Source: Escallonia rubra
Taxonomy: Eukaryota > Streptophyta > Magnoliopsida > Escalloniales > Escalloniaceae
Direction: 5' to 3'
Assembly (NCBI GenBank): GCA_033065855.1
Contig: JAVXUO010002918.1
Coordinates: forward strand, 62,001-126,000
DNA length: 64,000 nt
Part shown: one piece after another, positions 1-11,000 of the stretch
Position numbering within the stretch: the stretch's first letter is position 1
Layout of the letters: each line of letters starts with the position of its first letter
Notes under the pieces: generated by a model
Database searches by the model: none
Seen by the model: the letters and a program-made list of their open reading frames with translations, nothing else
Told to the model about the DNA's origin: nothing
Position numbers and translations under genes: made by a program

Positions 1-380
1 TTTTTTGAGACCTCCACCACAACGCACACATCGCCAACAGCCACCTCCGGCCGCCGGCAATCACCACAGGGCAGCAGCCAGCTCCGGTCACCACCGCCGA
101 CCGGCAGCCACTGCTGGCGACTGCCGCGACAACTGCCGGCCGCCTACCGGCGACCACCGCCGGCCACCACCATCATCGACCACCGCTATGCCCCACCACA
201 GCCACTGCAAACCACACACACAAAAAAAAGTCAAAATAAAAAGGGTTACCAAACATCAAAAAAAAAAAAAACTCAAAAAAAAAAAGGGTTATCAAACACC
301 CACTTGTTTTTGTAAAAAAAAAAAAAATAAGCTGCTCTTTAAAAACTGAAAACAAAAAAATAAGTTTTGTCAAACGAAGT
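1..380. repeat. Tourist-like MITE remnant, cut by the window edge
   Basis: The stretch starts with proline/histidine-codon-like CCACCGCC sequence and continues into A-rich blocks containing 'gggttaccaaacatc' and 'gggttatcaaacaccc'. The same order of blocks occurs in the complete MITE at 13277-13750. I infer an older, truncated relative. The open frame at 5-349 is low-complexity sequence and is not believed to be a gene. Confidence 0.5.
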
Positions 381-534
381 CGTCCAGTAAAGTTTTTTAA
401 GCTTACGCAACTGGATATTAGAATTCGAGGACTAAGAAGTAATAACGCTATAAAGTTGCATATTTTTCCTTTTCTTTATTCAACTGGCGACCAAGCACGC
501 TCTAAAGTTGAAAGAGTCAATCTCCAGTTTTCTC

Positions 535-1804
535 TAGGGGTGGCATAATGGGTGGGTAGGTTGAGTTTGGGTTAAGATTAAATGGGTTGGGTATAGATAG
601 GTAGTTGATCCATTTATACTTATTTAGTTGTGGATGCGCTGGGTCATCTCTTAAATGGGTTGATTTAACCCATTAAACCACTAATGACCCATAACCCAAT
701 TTTTTTTTACCTTTGCATCTTGATTCTTAACCAACCAACACCAAAGCCACACTAAACGACTACTACTATGCCATACCACCACACTAAGAGCAGCATTCAC
801 CCTAAGGCAACGGCAACCACCACGACTCTATCGTTACCTCATACCTGGAACCACCGCCGACCATACTTGCAACCACCATCACGCAGCAAACAACCACCAC
901 CGCTCAAAAGATGACATCCACCATAAGGCAACCGCAACCACCATGAGTCCACATCACCATACCTACAACTACCATCATCACCCAGCCACAATGCTACCAC
1001 CATCGCCCAACAAACCACCACGATTCCATTGTCGAAATACTTGCAACCACCACCATCGTCCAGCCACAATGCTACCACTATCGCGTAGCAAACCACCACG
1101 ATTCCATCGTCGCAATACCTGTAACCAACCCCATCCCAGCCATATGGGCACCACCATCATGCAGTAAACAACCACCACCAAGTTAGATACGTCGTCTCAC
1201 CACCATCGCCGCGCCACTATTTCGCCACCATGACTCCACCATCGCCGCACCACCACCGCCACGTCATCGCCCCACCAACTCAGCCAACAACCAAAATGTT
1301 TAAAGATCACCCAGAAAAATAGTAGATCTATATAGAGAAAAAGCATATTTGAGCCAACGGGATGGGACAACAGCTACCGGAGACGACGGCGGCGGCAGTG
1401 ACGGAGACGATAGGTGGAGATGGCGGCGGTAACCACTGGACACTAAGGAGGGACGGGCTGATCTGAGCACCATCATGACGGGAAGGCAGAGATTCGGGAG
1501 ACGGCAACGACAGCGACGGCAGGTGGAGACGGTGGTGATGGCGATGACGATGGTCGAGGGTGACATCAGGTGGAGACGGTGGTCTTGCTGTTGCTATGTA
1601 AAAAATTTTGATTTTAAAATTTTAAGTGTCAAACTACTAATGGGTTGATGGGCACCCAATTAAAACCGATTTAAACCCATGGGTTATTGGATTCAGTAAT
1701 TACTGACCTATTTATACTCAATTATTTAATGGGTGAGTTTGGGTGAATTTTAAGTGGACAGATTTGGGCAGATAAATGAGTTTGAGTTGTTATTGCCACC
1801 TCTA
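535..1804. mobile_element. Non-autonomous hAT-type transposon A
   Basis: The ends are near-perfect terminal inverted repeats: TAGGGGTGGCA at the left and the complement of TAGAGGTGGCA at the right. Both flanks carry the identical 8-bp direct repeat gttttctc (527-534 and 1805-1812), the hAT target-duplication length. The first and last ~150 bp are full of subterminal 'gggttgggt' / 'taaacccat' motifs. The interior (about 840-1570) is CCACCATCG-rich and gives only short repetitive frames, so no transposase is present. I infer a 1270-bp non-autonomous element mobilised in trans. Confidence 0.88.
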
Positions 1805-1911
1805 GTTTTCTCCAACAAGAAACAAAATGAGAGTAAACAGAACTGAAGAATGTAAAAAAGAAATGAAAGCAAACGGAGATTTCCCTGAAGACCTTCCTTG
1901 TTGATGCGTTG

Positions 1912-2640
1912 TTCATTTTTTTTTTTTTTTTTTTTGGAGAATTATGAGAAATATATACCAATAAGTTAATTAAAGAGGCTAACATCCCTAGCCTTTGAGA
2001 TTACAAAGCAAAATAAGTCTAATTAACTAAACCAATACGGATCCCAACCGATAAGTACAACTAAATAAAAATAAAAAGATAACAGAATTAAAACATACCG
2101 AAAAATACAGAACCAAAAAACAAAGTCCTAAACAAACTAACCTTTTTTTTCCGGTAAAGAAACAAGAAACAAATAATAACCAAAAGAAAGAAAAACCAGC
2201 CGACTAGATAAACACTAACTAGATAAACTTACCAACTAGATAAAACTAAAAATAAAAAAAACAAGATGGAGTCACAAACAACCAATCCAAAATTAACAAC
2301 ATCTACCAGCCGCAAGCCCAGAGCCAGACAGTTGTCACCGCCGCCGCTGCCACATCACCTCTGCCGAAATCGCCGCACCGGCGCCGGAATCTCCAGCATC
2401 TCCGTTCACCATCACACTGCTGTCGAGCTCCAAAGGACACCAACTACAACCAGACTTCGATCACCTCACAAACATCTTAGCCACAATTCCCCTAACCAAG
2501 ACGCCAACAGACCATCAACATCCGTCAACAACAGCTGCCTCAGCCGCAAGATCAACCCCTCCTAAGCCACCAACTAAACCTAAGAACAAAGTAGGGGTGC
2601 AGACACCACCGCCACCAAGAACAACCATCAACCACCAACT
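1912..2640 (-). mobile_element. Probable LINE 3' tail (minus strand)
   Basis: A poly(T) tract at about 1916-1935 is, on the minus strand, a poly(A) tail. The sequence just before it on that strand reads as a 'tttgtaatctcaaaggctaggg...'-like 3' UTR of the kind seen in plant L1 elements. The adjoining 2266-2565 frame (Pro/Ser/Thr-rich, 99 codons) resembles no family I know and is probably TE-derived. The right boundary is uncertain and no target duplication was found. Confidence 0.4.
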
Positions 2641-2654
2641 ACCACCAGAGCTCC

Positions 2655-3160
2655 AAATGTTTGGTATGTACCAAACATTTTTCTGAGTGCTTTGAGCCGA
2701 CCATAAACAATGATAGGTTTGCTTCCAATGACGTTTGCCGCCATATAGTACGGTCCAAACTACAAAGCTGATGAAGCAGAGCCGAGCGTACTTTTTTTTT
2801 TATATTTATGATCTTCGAGTACTTGGACCACAGTTCTTTGCATTACTGGCATGTAAAAATGTTCTTTATCACTTTGAGAACTGTGAGAGCACATTAGAGA
2901 AATACTGAAATTTTCAAACCGCTATTTTTAGAGTTAATTAAACAATTAACAAGCAAAAAAAATATCCTGAGTTGATTCTAAGTGTCCAATAAAACTTTCT
3001 AAGCTTACGATATTTGAATATGATATTTGAATCATTCAAATATCGGGACTAAGTTATACAATGAAATGTGTTGGGCGTCCTATCATACCGTAAATAGTTC
3101 TCGATAAATTTTAATATGATTATCAATAATTTTTATCCGACACATAAGGCAAAACAAAAC
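2655..3160. repeat. RLP-cluster repeat module II, copy 1
   Basis: This non-coding segment shares an ordered set of landmarks with 13751-14290, 37102-37450 and 61530-62089: 'gcatgtaaaaatgttctt', 'gattctaagtgtccaataaa', 'ctaagttata(c/t)a', 'gg(c/g)(a/g)(c/t)c(c/t)(t/c)atcatac' and an 'aaaacaaaa' end. It joins directly to the RLP 5' stub at 3161. I read it as upstream DNA duplicated along with RLP genes; no function is evident. Confidence 0.6.
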
Positions 3161-3560
3161 CATGACAGTAGTCTCAAGAACATGTCCAAACTCTAACTAC
3201 GAAAAAAAAGGAACTTCAGAAGATGCAACTTCTCTGCGGTTGAGCCATTTGCTCTCATAACTTCAATAAGAGTATGAAGTACTGATAATGATATTGTTGA
3301 TTTTTTTTTTTTTTTCATTTTCTCTTTTCAACAGCCGACTAAGTAGGGATTAGTCAAGATAGCTTTTGCCAAGCATGTGGGGATTAGTCAACAGAGCTTT
3401 TGTCAAGCATAAACGTTGGGTCCCCAGGAGAATGACAGGGGAAGAATTTTCCAAGCAGTCGGATGGAGTGGAAGACCCGTCCAATGACCAAAACTAGACC
3501 AATGATAGGATTACTTTTAAATGTAAGGATGGTTATACCAATGTCCCTGAGGTTATAATG
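3161..3560 (-). pseudogene. RLP gene 5' stub (copy a): start of exon 1 plus upstream flank
   Basis: On the minus strand, 3161-3196 matches the first codons of exon 1 of the intact RLP at 8061-12821, and 3197-3560 matches its leader and upstream flank. Shared landmarks are 'acttcagaagatgcaacttctctgc', a TATA-like region near 3255, 'tgataatgatattgttga' and 'ttggagtggaagacc'-type sequence. The coding sequence stops after about 12 codons at a junction with 'aaaacaaaac'. The stub at 38453 has nearly the same junction, suggesting both descend from one truncated ancestor. Confidence 0.75.
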
Positions 3561-3849
3561 AAAATACACGAATGTCCATTAGTTTGGACAAATTACACTT
3601 ATATCCGTTGATCAAACACGGAATCTTAAAAACCTAACGATTTATATAAAAAAATGACTTTATTGCCCTTAAGTCAGAAGGTTATTTTTTAAAAAAAATG
3701 TCATTACTTCATCTAAAAGAGAAAATCAGACTTTGTTTTTGGGGGAGGGGGCACTGGGAAGTAACCCTGAGAACATTAATTCAGGTGCCTCAAGAAAAAC
3801 ATATTTGTACAAAGACAAATCATCACCTGATTTTATTTATGTACACCAG
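3561..3849. other. Intergenic, nothing recognised
   Basis: AT-rich spacer between the RLP stub and the HSP90 fragment. The frames at 3698-3889 and 3733-3990 lack a recognisable start region; only the 3' part of the latter is HSP90-derived. Confidence 0.5.
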
Positions 3850-4313
3850 AAGTTCCTATCGTATCAGGATCACACTATTGAGATTCTAATTGCCTACTGT
3901 ATTTTGGCAGATTTGGTGAATAATCTTGGTACCATTGCAAGGTCTGGAACCAAAGGATTTATTGAAGCTCTGGCTGCTGTGCTGATGTAAGCGTGATTGG
4001 ATAATTTGGAGTTGGGTTCTACTTGGCTTACTTGGTTGCTGAGAAGGTGATTGTAACCACAAATCACAATGATGACGAGGGGTATGTCTGGGAGTCTCAG
4101 GCTGGTGGTTCATTCACCATCACAAGGGACACCTCAGGTTAGAACCTTGGCAGGGGTACAAAGATCACTCTTTACCTTAAGGAAGACCAGCTAGAGTAGT
4201 ACCTTGAAGAGTGCCGTCTCAAGGACCTTATCAAGAAGCATTCCGAGTTCATTAGCTATCCCATTTCTCTTTGGATTGAAAAGACCACTGAGAAAGAGAT
4301 ATCTAATGACTAA
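3850..4313 (+). pseudogene. HSP90 pseudogene fragment (N-terminal ATPase domain)
   Basis: The translation contains the hallmark cytosolic HSP90 stretch ADLVNNLGTIARSGTK (about 3907-3957). In other frames there follow a segment like the [18 protein letters not shown] region (about 4025-4080), then [24 protein letters not shown] and [16 protein letters not shown]-like segments up to about 4290. Family knowledge: this is roughly residues 70-215 of the N-terminal ATP-binding domain of the chaperone. The piece between EAL and the AYLVAEK region is shortened, so the glycine-rich lid is damaged. There are frameshifts after 3987 and in-frame stops (for example at the 'gagtag' near 4194). No introns are seen, which fits a processed copy or a captured exon. 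It is not functional. Confidence 0.88.
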
Positions 4314-4640
4314 TTGGTGGTGCCATGGTGTTGAGGTGATGTGAAGGCGGCCGTGGGGTTGGGGGGAGGGAGGGGGCGACAGGGGAAGGGGTGTGTGTGT
4401 GTGTGTGTTTGACATCCTAATTTGAAAATTAGTGTTTCAGTACCTTTATTTTCAAATTAGGGTTTGAAATCCTAATTTTAAAATTTTAAAATTTTAAAAA
4501 GTATTCGGTATATACAATACAAGAAAAATATTTTCATTTTCAAAATACGTAATGATCACATCATAAAAAAAAGTATACTTTTTAGTCAAAATCCTAACGA
4601 ATGGACACAAATATTACCTTTTTAACTTTTTGGTCACGAT
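4314..4640. other. Intergenic with (GT)n tract
   Basis: G-rich spacer with a short GT microsatellite at about 4391-4409, then AT-rich sequence. Nothing else was recognised. Confidence 0.5.
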
Positions 4641-5040
4641 ATGTTACATTTTGAAACTTTGTGTCCTTGACTATAACTTTATCCTAACTTTCGGGACGTT
4701 GCTGTAATTATCCCTTGATGTATAAGGACTTTTGTCGCCGTAAAGTATAGCACGAAGGAGGTAAAGCAGACCGTGATTTCTTTAGAAAAAGTCGTTACTT
4801 TTTGGACATTAAGTTTAACTTAAATCAATACCTACGTTCTTTGACACTTCAGCTACATTGATTTGTGTTTCTCTTGAGTACTTGAGCCACGGCTGCACTT
4901 AGTTATTTGCATTATCGGCATTAGCGACATGTAAAAATGTTCTTTATACTTTGTGCACTCTATTTTTGTATGTTATTTTATTTATAATTTTTTTTTACTG
5001 ATTGCGATACATGTTTAGCACTCCCTGGGGTAGATTCCTG
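4641..5040. repeat. RLP-flank repeat, the empty-site paralogue of 38700-39260
   Basis: Sequence from about 4727 to 4950 ('acttttgtcgccgtaaagtata...aagtttaacttaaatc...tctttgacacttcagctac') aligns with 38724-39260. At 4793-4800 it has a plain 'gttactttttgg' where the other copy has a 358-bp Stowaway element. It is also related to 37107-37200 and 2810-2860. Confidence 0.7.
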
Positions 5041-5053
5041 GCTCCGCCCCTGT

Positions 5054-5056
<3 letters not shown>

Positions 5057-5085
<29 letters not shown>
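5057..5085. repeat. (AG)n microsatellite
   Basis: Uninterrupted AG dinucleotides, about 14 units. Confidence 0.95.
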
Positions 5086-5088
<3 letters not shown>

Positions 5089-5592
5089 TCAGAGGAGAGG
5101 CTTGAGACAAGCCGACGGAGGGCCGAACCTTCTTTCTAGTTCCGAGCCCCTGACAGTTCCTTGAGAGGACTAACATGGGGGGGGTGGTTCAAGGTCAAAG
5201 CCTTCTTCCACCTGGATTTCACCTGAACTTGCACAGACTGTGGTTGGGGAGCTTGGGATGGAATTGGTTTTGTGGAGTCTCGCTTGTTGTTTGAGCGTGA
5301 GTTTTCTAGACAGAGCTCTTTTTTTTTTGGTGTTGCTGGGATGTGAGCTGAGTTGTAGAATAAGATGTGGGATTTGGTTCAAATTGGACTGGGCTAAGGG
5401 AGTTAGTGGTGGGCTTTAGTTTCTTGGGAGAGCATATGGGTGACAGGTTCAGTTTTCTTTTTTGTGATTTTTTTGGGCCTAGTTCAGGGGGAGGAATGTT
5501 ATGGGCCATGAGTAAAGGGTAGACAATTGCAGTGGTCTGTTCAGAGTTTGGGTTGCACTGTAGGTCATGTAGGTTATTTGGTAATTCATTTA

Positions 5593-5991
5593 GAGGCCGT
5601 TTGGGATTGATTCTCAAAAGTGAATTAAAATTAAATAATCAGCTTTAATCCATTTGAAGTATAACAGATTAAAAGTTGTTGAAAGTGTTTGGATAAAAAG
5701 AGATTAAAGTAGATTTAGTGCGGTAAAATTACCATATAATGTAAACAAATTGAAAGAGAGCATTTAATGCCTTTTATATGTGAGGATATTTCGGTAATTT
5801 CCTTGGTCACACCTGATTCTCCGACACTGATTAAATCTTAAATCTAGAAAACGAGGATTATGGATGTAATCAGTTGTGAGCACATTTGGGCGGATTTAAT
5901 CAATTTACTTTTTTTTTTCAATCTCTTAAAACCTGATTTAATCGGAATTTAATCAGGTTTAACCATTCTAGAATCAATCTCAAACACCCTC
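5593..5991. mobile_element. PIF/Harbinger (Tourist-like) MITE inserted in LINE ORF1
   Basis: The left end GAGGCCGTTTGGGATTGATT and the right end, complement of GAGGGTGTTTGAGATTGATT, form ~22-bp imperfect inverted repeats. Both sides carry a TTA trinucleotide (5590-5592 and 5992-5994), the Harbinger target duplication. The element is 399 bp, AT-rich and non-coding. LINE ORF1 sequence resumes on the other side, so this insertion is younger than the LINE. Confidence 0.85.
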
Positions 5992-6240
5992 TTAAGCTAG
6001 GAGAACTTGCATTACTTGGGAGAGGGGGGTTATGGGGCGACAGGTGGAACAAGTAGTTAGCAAGGGCATCGGTTTGGCGTAGGGTTGGGAGATTCTTTTG
6101 AGAAAGGATCAGAGGGTGTACGGATGGGGCTCATTTCGAGCCTGATAAGGGGGATAACAGGTTACCTCGGGGTTGGAGTCAGTAGTAGGTGATTGTATCG
6201 AGGCATGAGCCTTCCCCCGTTCCGGTTGTCCCAAGCTATT

Positions 6241-7077
6241 TCAGTTCGCCGGCGATTTATTTGCAGAGATGTGATTATTGGGACTTAGATTCAGTTTCGG
6301 ATATAGCTGATCTCCTTCGAATGAAGTTCTGATCCAGGGACCATAAGGTCGCGGTGCTCCTGCAATGCTCCAGTTAGCCAGCGGGTCAGCAGGACGCTGG
6401 CCCAATTTTTTAACATGCCCAAGGTGACCACATCCGAAACAAAGATCTGGTAGACGTTCGAATTTGAATTGCACCCAGATGTCCTCCATGCCCGATCTCT
6501 TCATTGCAAAACCTTTGGGAATGGCATCTTCAATATTGATTTCAGCTCTAATTCTCATATACCCTTTCTCCCCAATTTTACCATCTCTGGATGTCTTAAT
6601 TTCCAGTAATTTCCCCAATCTTTTTGCAATCGTAATTGCATTATTCTTTGTCATTTTATTGGGCGGGAGTCCATAGACCCTAACCCAGAATGGAGAAAGA
6701 TTAAGAGGAATTTCTTGTATAGCAGCATCTGACGGCCATTCGCGAAGAACCAGATGAGAGCCCATGATAGACCAAGGCCATTTTTCGTGGATTTGATGCA
6801 TGTCTTGTTCACTGTTGAAGATGAACAGGATACGATTGTCTTGTTCCCAAATTTTAAACCCATGGGTCGGGTTCCAAGCACGTTGAATGATGTTTCTGAC
6901 TCTATGGTGATTAAGAGGCTTGTCACTTATGATCTTGTCGATCAGAGTCAGAGAAATGTTAGATTCTGGGAATGACGAGTCTGATTCTAGTTCAATGGGT
7001 TCAAGAGAGCAGTGGAGACGGTTTGTATGAAAGATAAGCTCATTTATTTCATCTTGGTTGGTTGGATGGGTGTTCAT
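6241..7077 (-). pseudogene. LINE ORF1 N-terminal part: DUF4283 plus CCHC zinc knuckle
   Basis: This is an open frame of 278 codons. Residues ~60-150 look like the DUF4283 domain of plant L1 ORF1 proteins (the WNPTHGFKIWEQDNRILFIF region, then WPWSIMGSHLVLREW and WVRVYGLPP). Residues ~205-235 carry a zf-CCHC_4-type knuckle (LPDLCFGCGHLGHVKK), in which the last cysteine is replaced or shifted (HVKKLGQRP, where HxxxxC is expected). Such proteins bind element RNA in the retrotransposition particle. The frame is intact here, but the downstream half of ORF1 is interrupted by the MITE and ORF2 is missing, so it is not an autonomous element. The first ATG at 7077 is taken as the start because the DUF4283 spacing fits it. 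Confidence 0.72.
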
Positions 7078-8060
7078 GACGGGTATAAGGATAGTGAGGA
7101 GTTAAAGGAGTTGCAGAGAAGAAAATTACGATTAGGTTGAGGTAGTTTGAAATCAGGGCAGGTGGATCTATGAGCTGAGGGGGAGGAGTTATGAGCTTTG
7201 ATTCTGGGGGAAGGGATTGAATGGGTTTGATTATGGGGGAAGGGATTGAATGGGTCTCAGTGGGTATTTGGCTATGCCGGAGTTCAGAAGCCGTTAGTGA
7301 GTTCGGAAGGAAGCATCAGCAAACATGGGATAGTTTTGCCTATGATTGTCCTCCTTAATCAAGAAGTGGTGTTCATCACAAAGTCGGCCGAGTAGATTGG
7401 ATCTTATGGTCATGCTAAGCCAGCGAACGACGCTTCAGCCTTTAAGGCATATTGCATCACCTTGGCTTCCTTATAACATCTTATAGCTAAATTTATCGAG
7501 AAGACTTCTTTTGCCTTCCGAGATTACGTCGGCTAACTTCACTGAAAATTGAGAAACCAATCAAGTTGGGCTGATAGCCAACTTGCTACATAAATTTTAA
7601 GGCCAATACATAACCCAAGCTTGACAGTTTTTTGGTCCTCACAGAAGCACGATTTCTTGTACTTGGAATGAAATGCGCACAATGCCTTCATCGGCTTGCA
7701 ATATATGTAGAAACTATTACGCGTGTATAATAAACTGAGATGATCAACGCATTCACACTTTGAATATTGAACTAAACAAAACACGACACATTTTGCAGAA
7801 GATATACAAAAGCACCTTATCGTAAAAAAATCCATATTCGAGTGGTAGCCATGCAGAAGTCAATTAAGAGTGAAAAATAGAATACATAACACTAAACTAG
7901 TAATGGTAATCAAACAGATTCTAACTATCTTCATTCATCAAAGCATAATAACTCTCGAACGTGGATTGCATAGAAAAGATTCACCAGTTTGAATTACAAA
8001 TCATAATAAAAAGAGAAAAACAATTAACACGGTACATTTAACTATCTTGAGAAACTACAT
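7078..8060. other. Intergenic / 3' flank of the RLP gene
   Basis: No coding sequence was recognised. The 7539-7835 minus frame shows no family features. The portion next to 8061 is presumably the 3' UTR and terminator region of the RLP gene; several AATAAA-like A/T stretches exist (e.g. 'aataaaaagag' on the plus strand near 8006), but no polyadenylation signal can be assigned. Confidence 0.4.
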
Positions 8061-11000
8061 TTAAGGAAGATTGTCCACCACAAAGTAATAGCAATAGCTC
8101 AGGCTAACCTCAATAAGATGAAACCACACTTGCCGCCAATAAGGATTTATGCAGAGAATCGCGAAAAATGCCAGGAACATTATTATGTAGGCTGTTGCGA
8201 AGCTCACGTAAAAAGTGTCCATGTCCATGTCCATGAAATTAGTCCCTTTCATGGTTCCTGGTGGTACTATACCTGATGATAGGTTGGCACAATTTCTGGA
8301 TACAGCCCTTCCACAAAGAAGTTGATTGCCTACATAGCTCATGCCATTAAAAGTTTGAAAGTGGGGTCCCTCAGGTATTGGTCCGGATAAGTTATTGAAT
8401 GACACATTGAAGACTTGAAGCGAGTCTAGGTTAGCAAGTTGAGAAGGGATGTTTCCTGTCAATCTGTTATAGGAAAGGTCTAAGCTCTCTGTGTCCGTTA
8501 AGTTTGCAAACGTTATCGGGATCGTTCCACTGAGGCTATTGCGGGACAAGTTTAAAGATTTAAGATAGAATAGTTTCCAAATTTCAGGTGGTATGTGGCC
8601 CAAAAAATTGTTGCAAGACAAGTCAATGGCGGAGAAATAGTTTAGCATTTCTCCCCGGTACACAAGAGGGATTGATTTTGTTACGAACTGTATAAGTTCT
8701 TCTAAATATATTTCTTCATACGTATTTGGCATATCGAAAATGATGCCACCACGTATTCCTAGTAGTCGCCGCGGGATGCCAAGTTTGTCTAATAATGGCA
8801 TAAACATGATGTTTCCCAAGCAAGTAGGGATGCTACCAGATAGACTATTATTTGAAAGATTAATCAAAGTTAACTCGGACAAGTGACAAAATTGAAATAA
8901 GACCTCACGTTCAAAAAGATTATTGCTCAAGAGAAGAATGCTCAGACTAGAAAGGTTGTCAAACCATTTCGAGACGGGACCAGTTAATTGATTATGACTA
9001 AGATCTAAAATCCGTAACATCGTGCAATTAAAGAATGCATGAGGCAACGGTCCTTGTAGCCTGTTTTTGGACAGCTTAACATACGTGATATCCGGTGGGC
9101 TGAAGCAAGCAGGTAAAATGCCAGCAATACTGTTCTCTGAGATGTCCAAATATTCAAGAGACTTGAGTTGACAAATTGCAGTTGGAAAAGGACCTTCAAG
9201 ATGATTATGATTAATCTTCAACACCACCAAATTATAGCAACTAGACAAGCTATTCGGGATTGTGGTGAAGTTATTCACATCGAGCTCTAAAGAAAATAAT
9301 TTGGTCAGGTTATGACGCATTGGTAGTATTGAGCCTTGTAAAGTGTTGTTTGAAAGTCTCAAGGTAAAAAGAGAGCGGCAACCCATTGCCAAGCTGTCTG
9401 GTATGTTGCCAGACAAAAGATTATGGGACAAATCAAGATAGAAGATAGTGGCCATGTCACCAAGTGAAGAGGGAATAGTACCTGTAAAGCTATTTGCAGA
9501 CAGTCTTAAGACTCTTAAACCAGGGAAATAAGTGGCAATGTCTTCAGGAATGTTGCCGGAAAAGTGATTGCTTGAAAAATCCAAAACTGACAGCTTTGAA
9601 ATAGGATTTGATGGCATTTGGAGGGGTCCAGTGAAAGAATTATTTCGGAGAACAAGTGTCAGTAATTCCGTGTTGTTCTCAATTAACCAGAGAAAGGACT
9701 TCCCACTAAAGCTTATGTCATTTAGACAAATAGATCTGAGGCTATGCTGGTGGTAGAGAAACTTGGGAACGGCTGCATTATTGTTTCCATGTCTATCGGC
9801 GTCGGATAGTCCAATGTAATATAGCTGGAAACTTGGAACTGAAGCTTGAAACTCATCTGTTTCCAACAAATAGTCGTTATTCAAGCATTCGATCGCCTTA
9901 AGTCTTGAGTGATTGAAGAATGGCCTGAACGAGATTGGGATCTGAAAATTGTTGTTAGAAAGTCTAAGATCTTCGAGAGACGTCAGATTAACAAGTGGGG
10001 ATAATCCAATATCTCCAGTAAACTGATTGGAAGAGAGTAGGATAGATGTGAGGGATGCCAAGTTTGCCCAGCACCGAGGTAAGTTGCCCTCCAGTTCATT
10101 AGAGGAGAGGTCAAGCTCTTCAAGAGTCTTCATTCTACATAGTCCTGTAAAGCACTTGCTTTATATCATGTCATGTCAAAAAAAAATTATTTATTAGTAT
10201 TATACATCGATATCATAGTATATCATATCGTGGCAGATCATGTATACCCCTCATTTTTTTAAAAAAGATAAATGAAATTTCTGGACATTTCTCTTTCCAA
10301 ACTTAGTAAAACATTTGGCACTCTGGACTTGTCAATCTTCATATGTCTCATTTCCCCGGCCAAAAATCCCGCTGCCGAACACAATCTCTCTCTCTCTCTC
10401 GGAAATAATGAACATGCATACTAATACACAAGCACACACATCCTAGTCAGAGCTCTTAATTTGATTTTCAATTTTAGTTCTTGACTCAAATGTTCTGCAA
10501 TGGAGGCTGCAAAAACGTAATCATCCCAAATTCACCCCCAAACATATCCCTTTTCATTTTCGATCCTCATTTTGAAAGATTGTAGCAAATTGGTCTAATC
10601 TACTGTCAATAGAGGTTTAGTCGACGTTCGACGAGGACAAAGTACGTGTGAAGTCACAACTTCAAGTAGATTTTGATTTCTTCTCATGCAGTCATGCTCC
10701 ACTATCTCATGTCACACCGATTGAATCTGCACATCACATGATCGACCATTTTCCTAAATGGCTTTCGAGTCTAGGATGGTTGTTATCCTCGCAAACAAAC
10801 TCGAAATTAGCCCCTTCCCCTGCCGTATGTAATGCATCATATGTAAACCCAAGCATGTTAATTCTTTAATGCCTATGACCATATTGCCTATATGTAACAC
10901 TCAAGCAATCTAATAACACTCGAGCAATCTAATAATCCGTAACACATTATAAGTAACAGTTATGAAAATCTATCTCTGACCTCTATGTTAATACGTCATA

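Larger units (their letters stand above)
5165..7077 (-). mobile_element. L1-type LINE fragment (ORF1 only), split by a MITE
   Basis: The minus strand carries most of a plant L1 ORF1: the N-terminal part at 6241-7077 and the C-terminal part at about 5170-5592, with a MITE (5593-5991) between them. The C-terminal text ends in a short acidic plus proline tail (VEEGFDLEPPPP), similar in style to the end of plant LINE ORF1. ORF2 (endonuclease/RT) is absent just after this point, so the element was cut by deletion or rearrangement and not by ordinary 5' truncation. Confidence 0.75.

Noticed and set aside
3733-3990. HSP90 segment as a live gene
   Set aside because: Only part of the N-terminal domain is present, with frameshifts, in-frame stops and an internal deletion.
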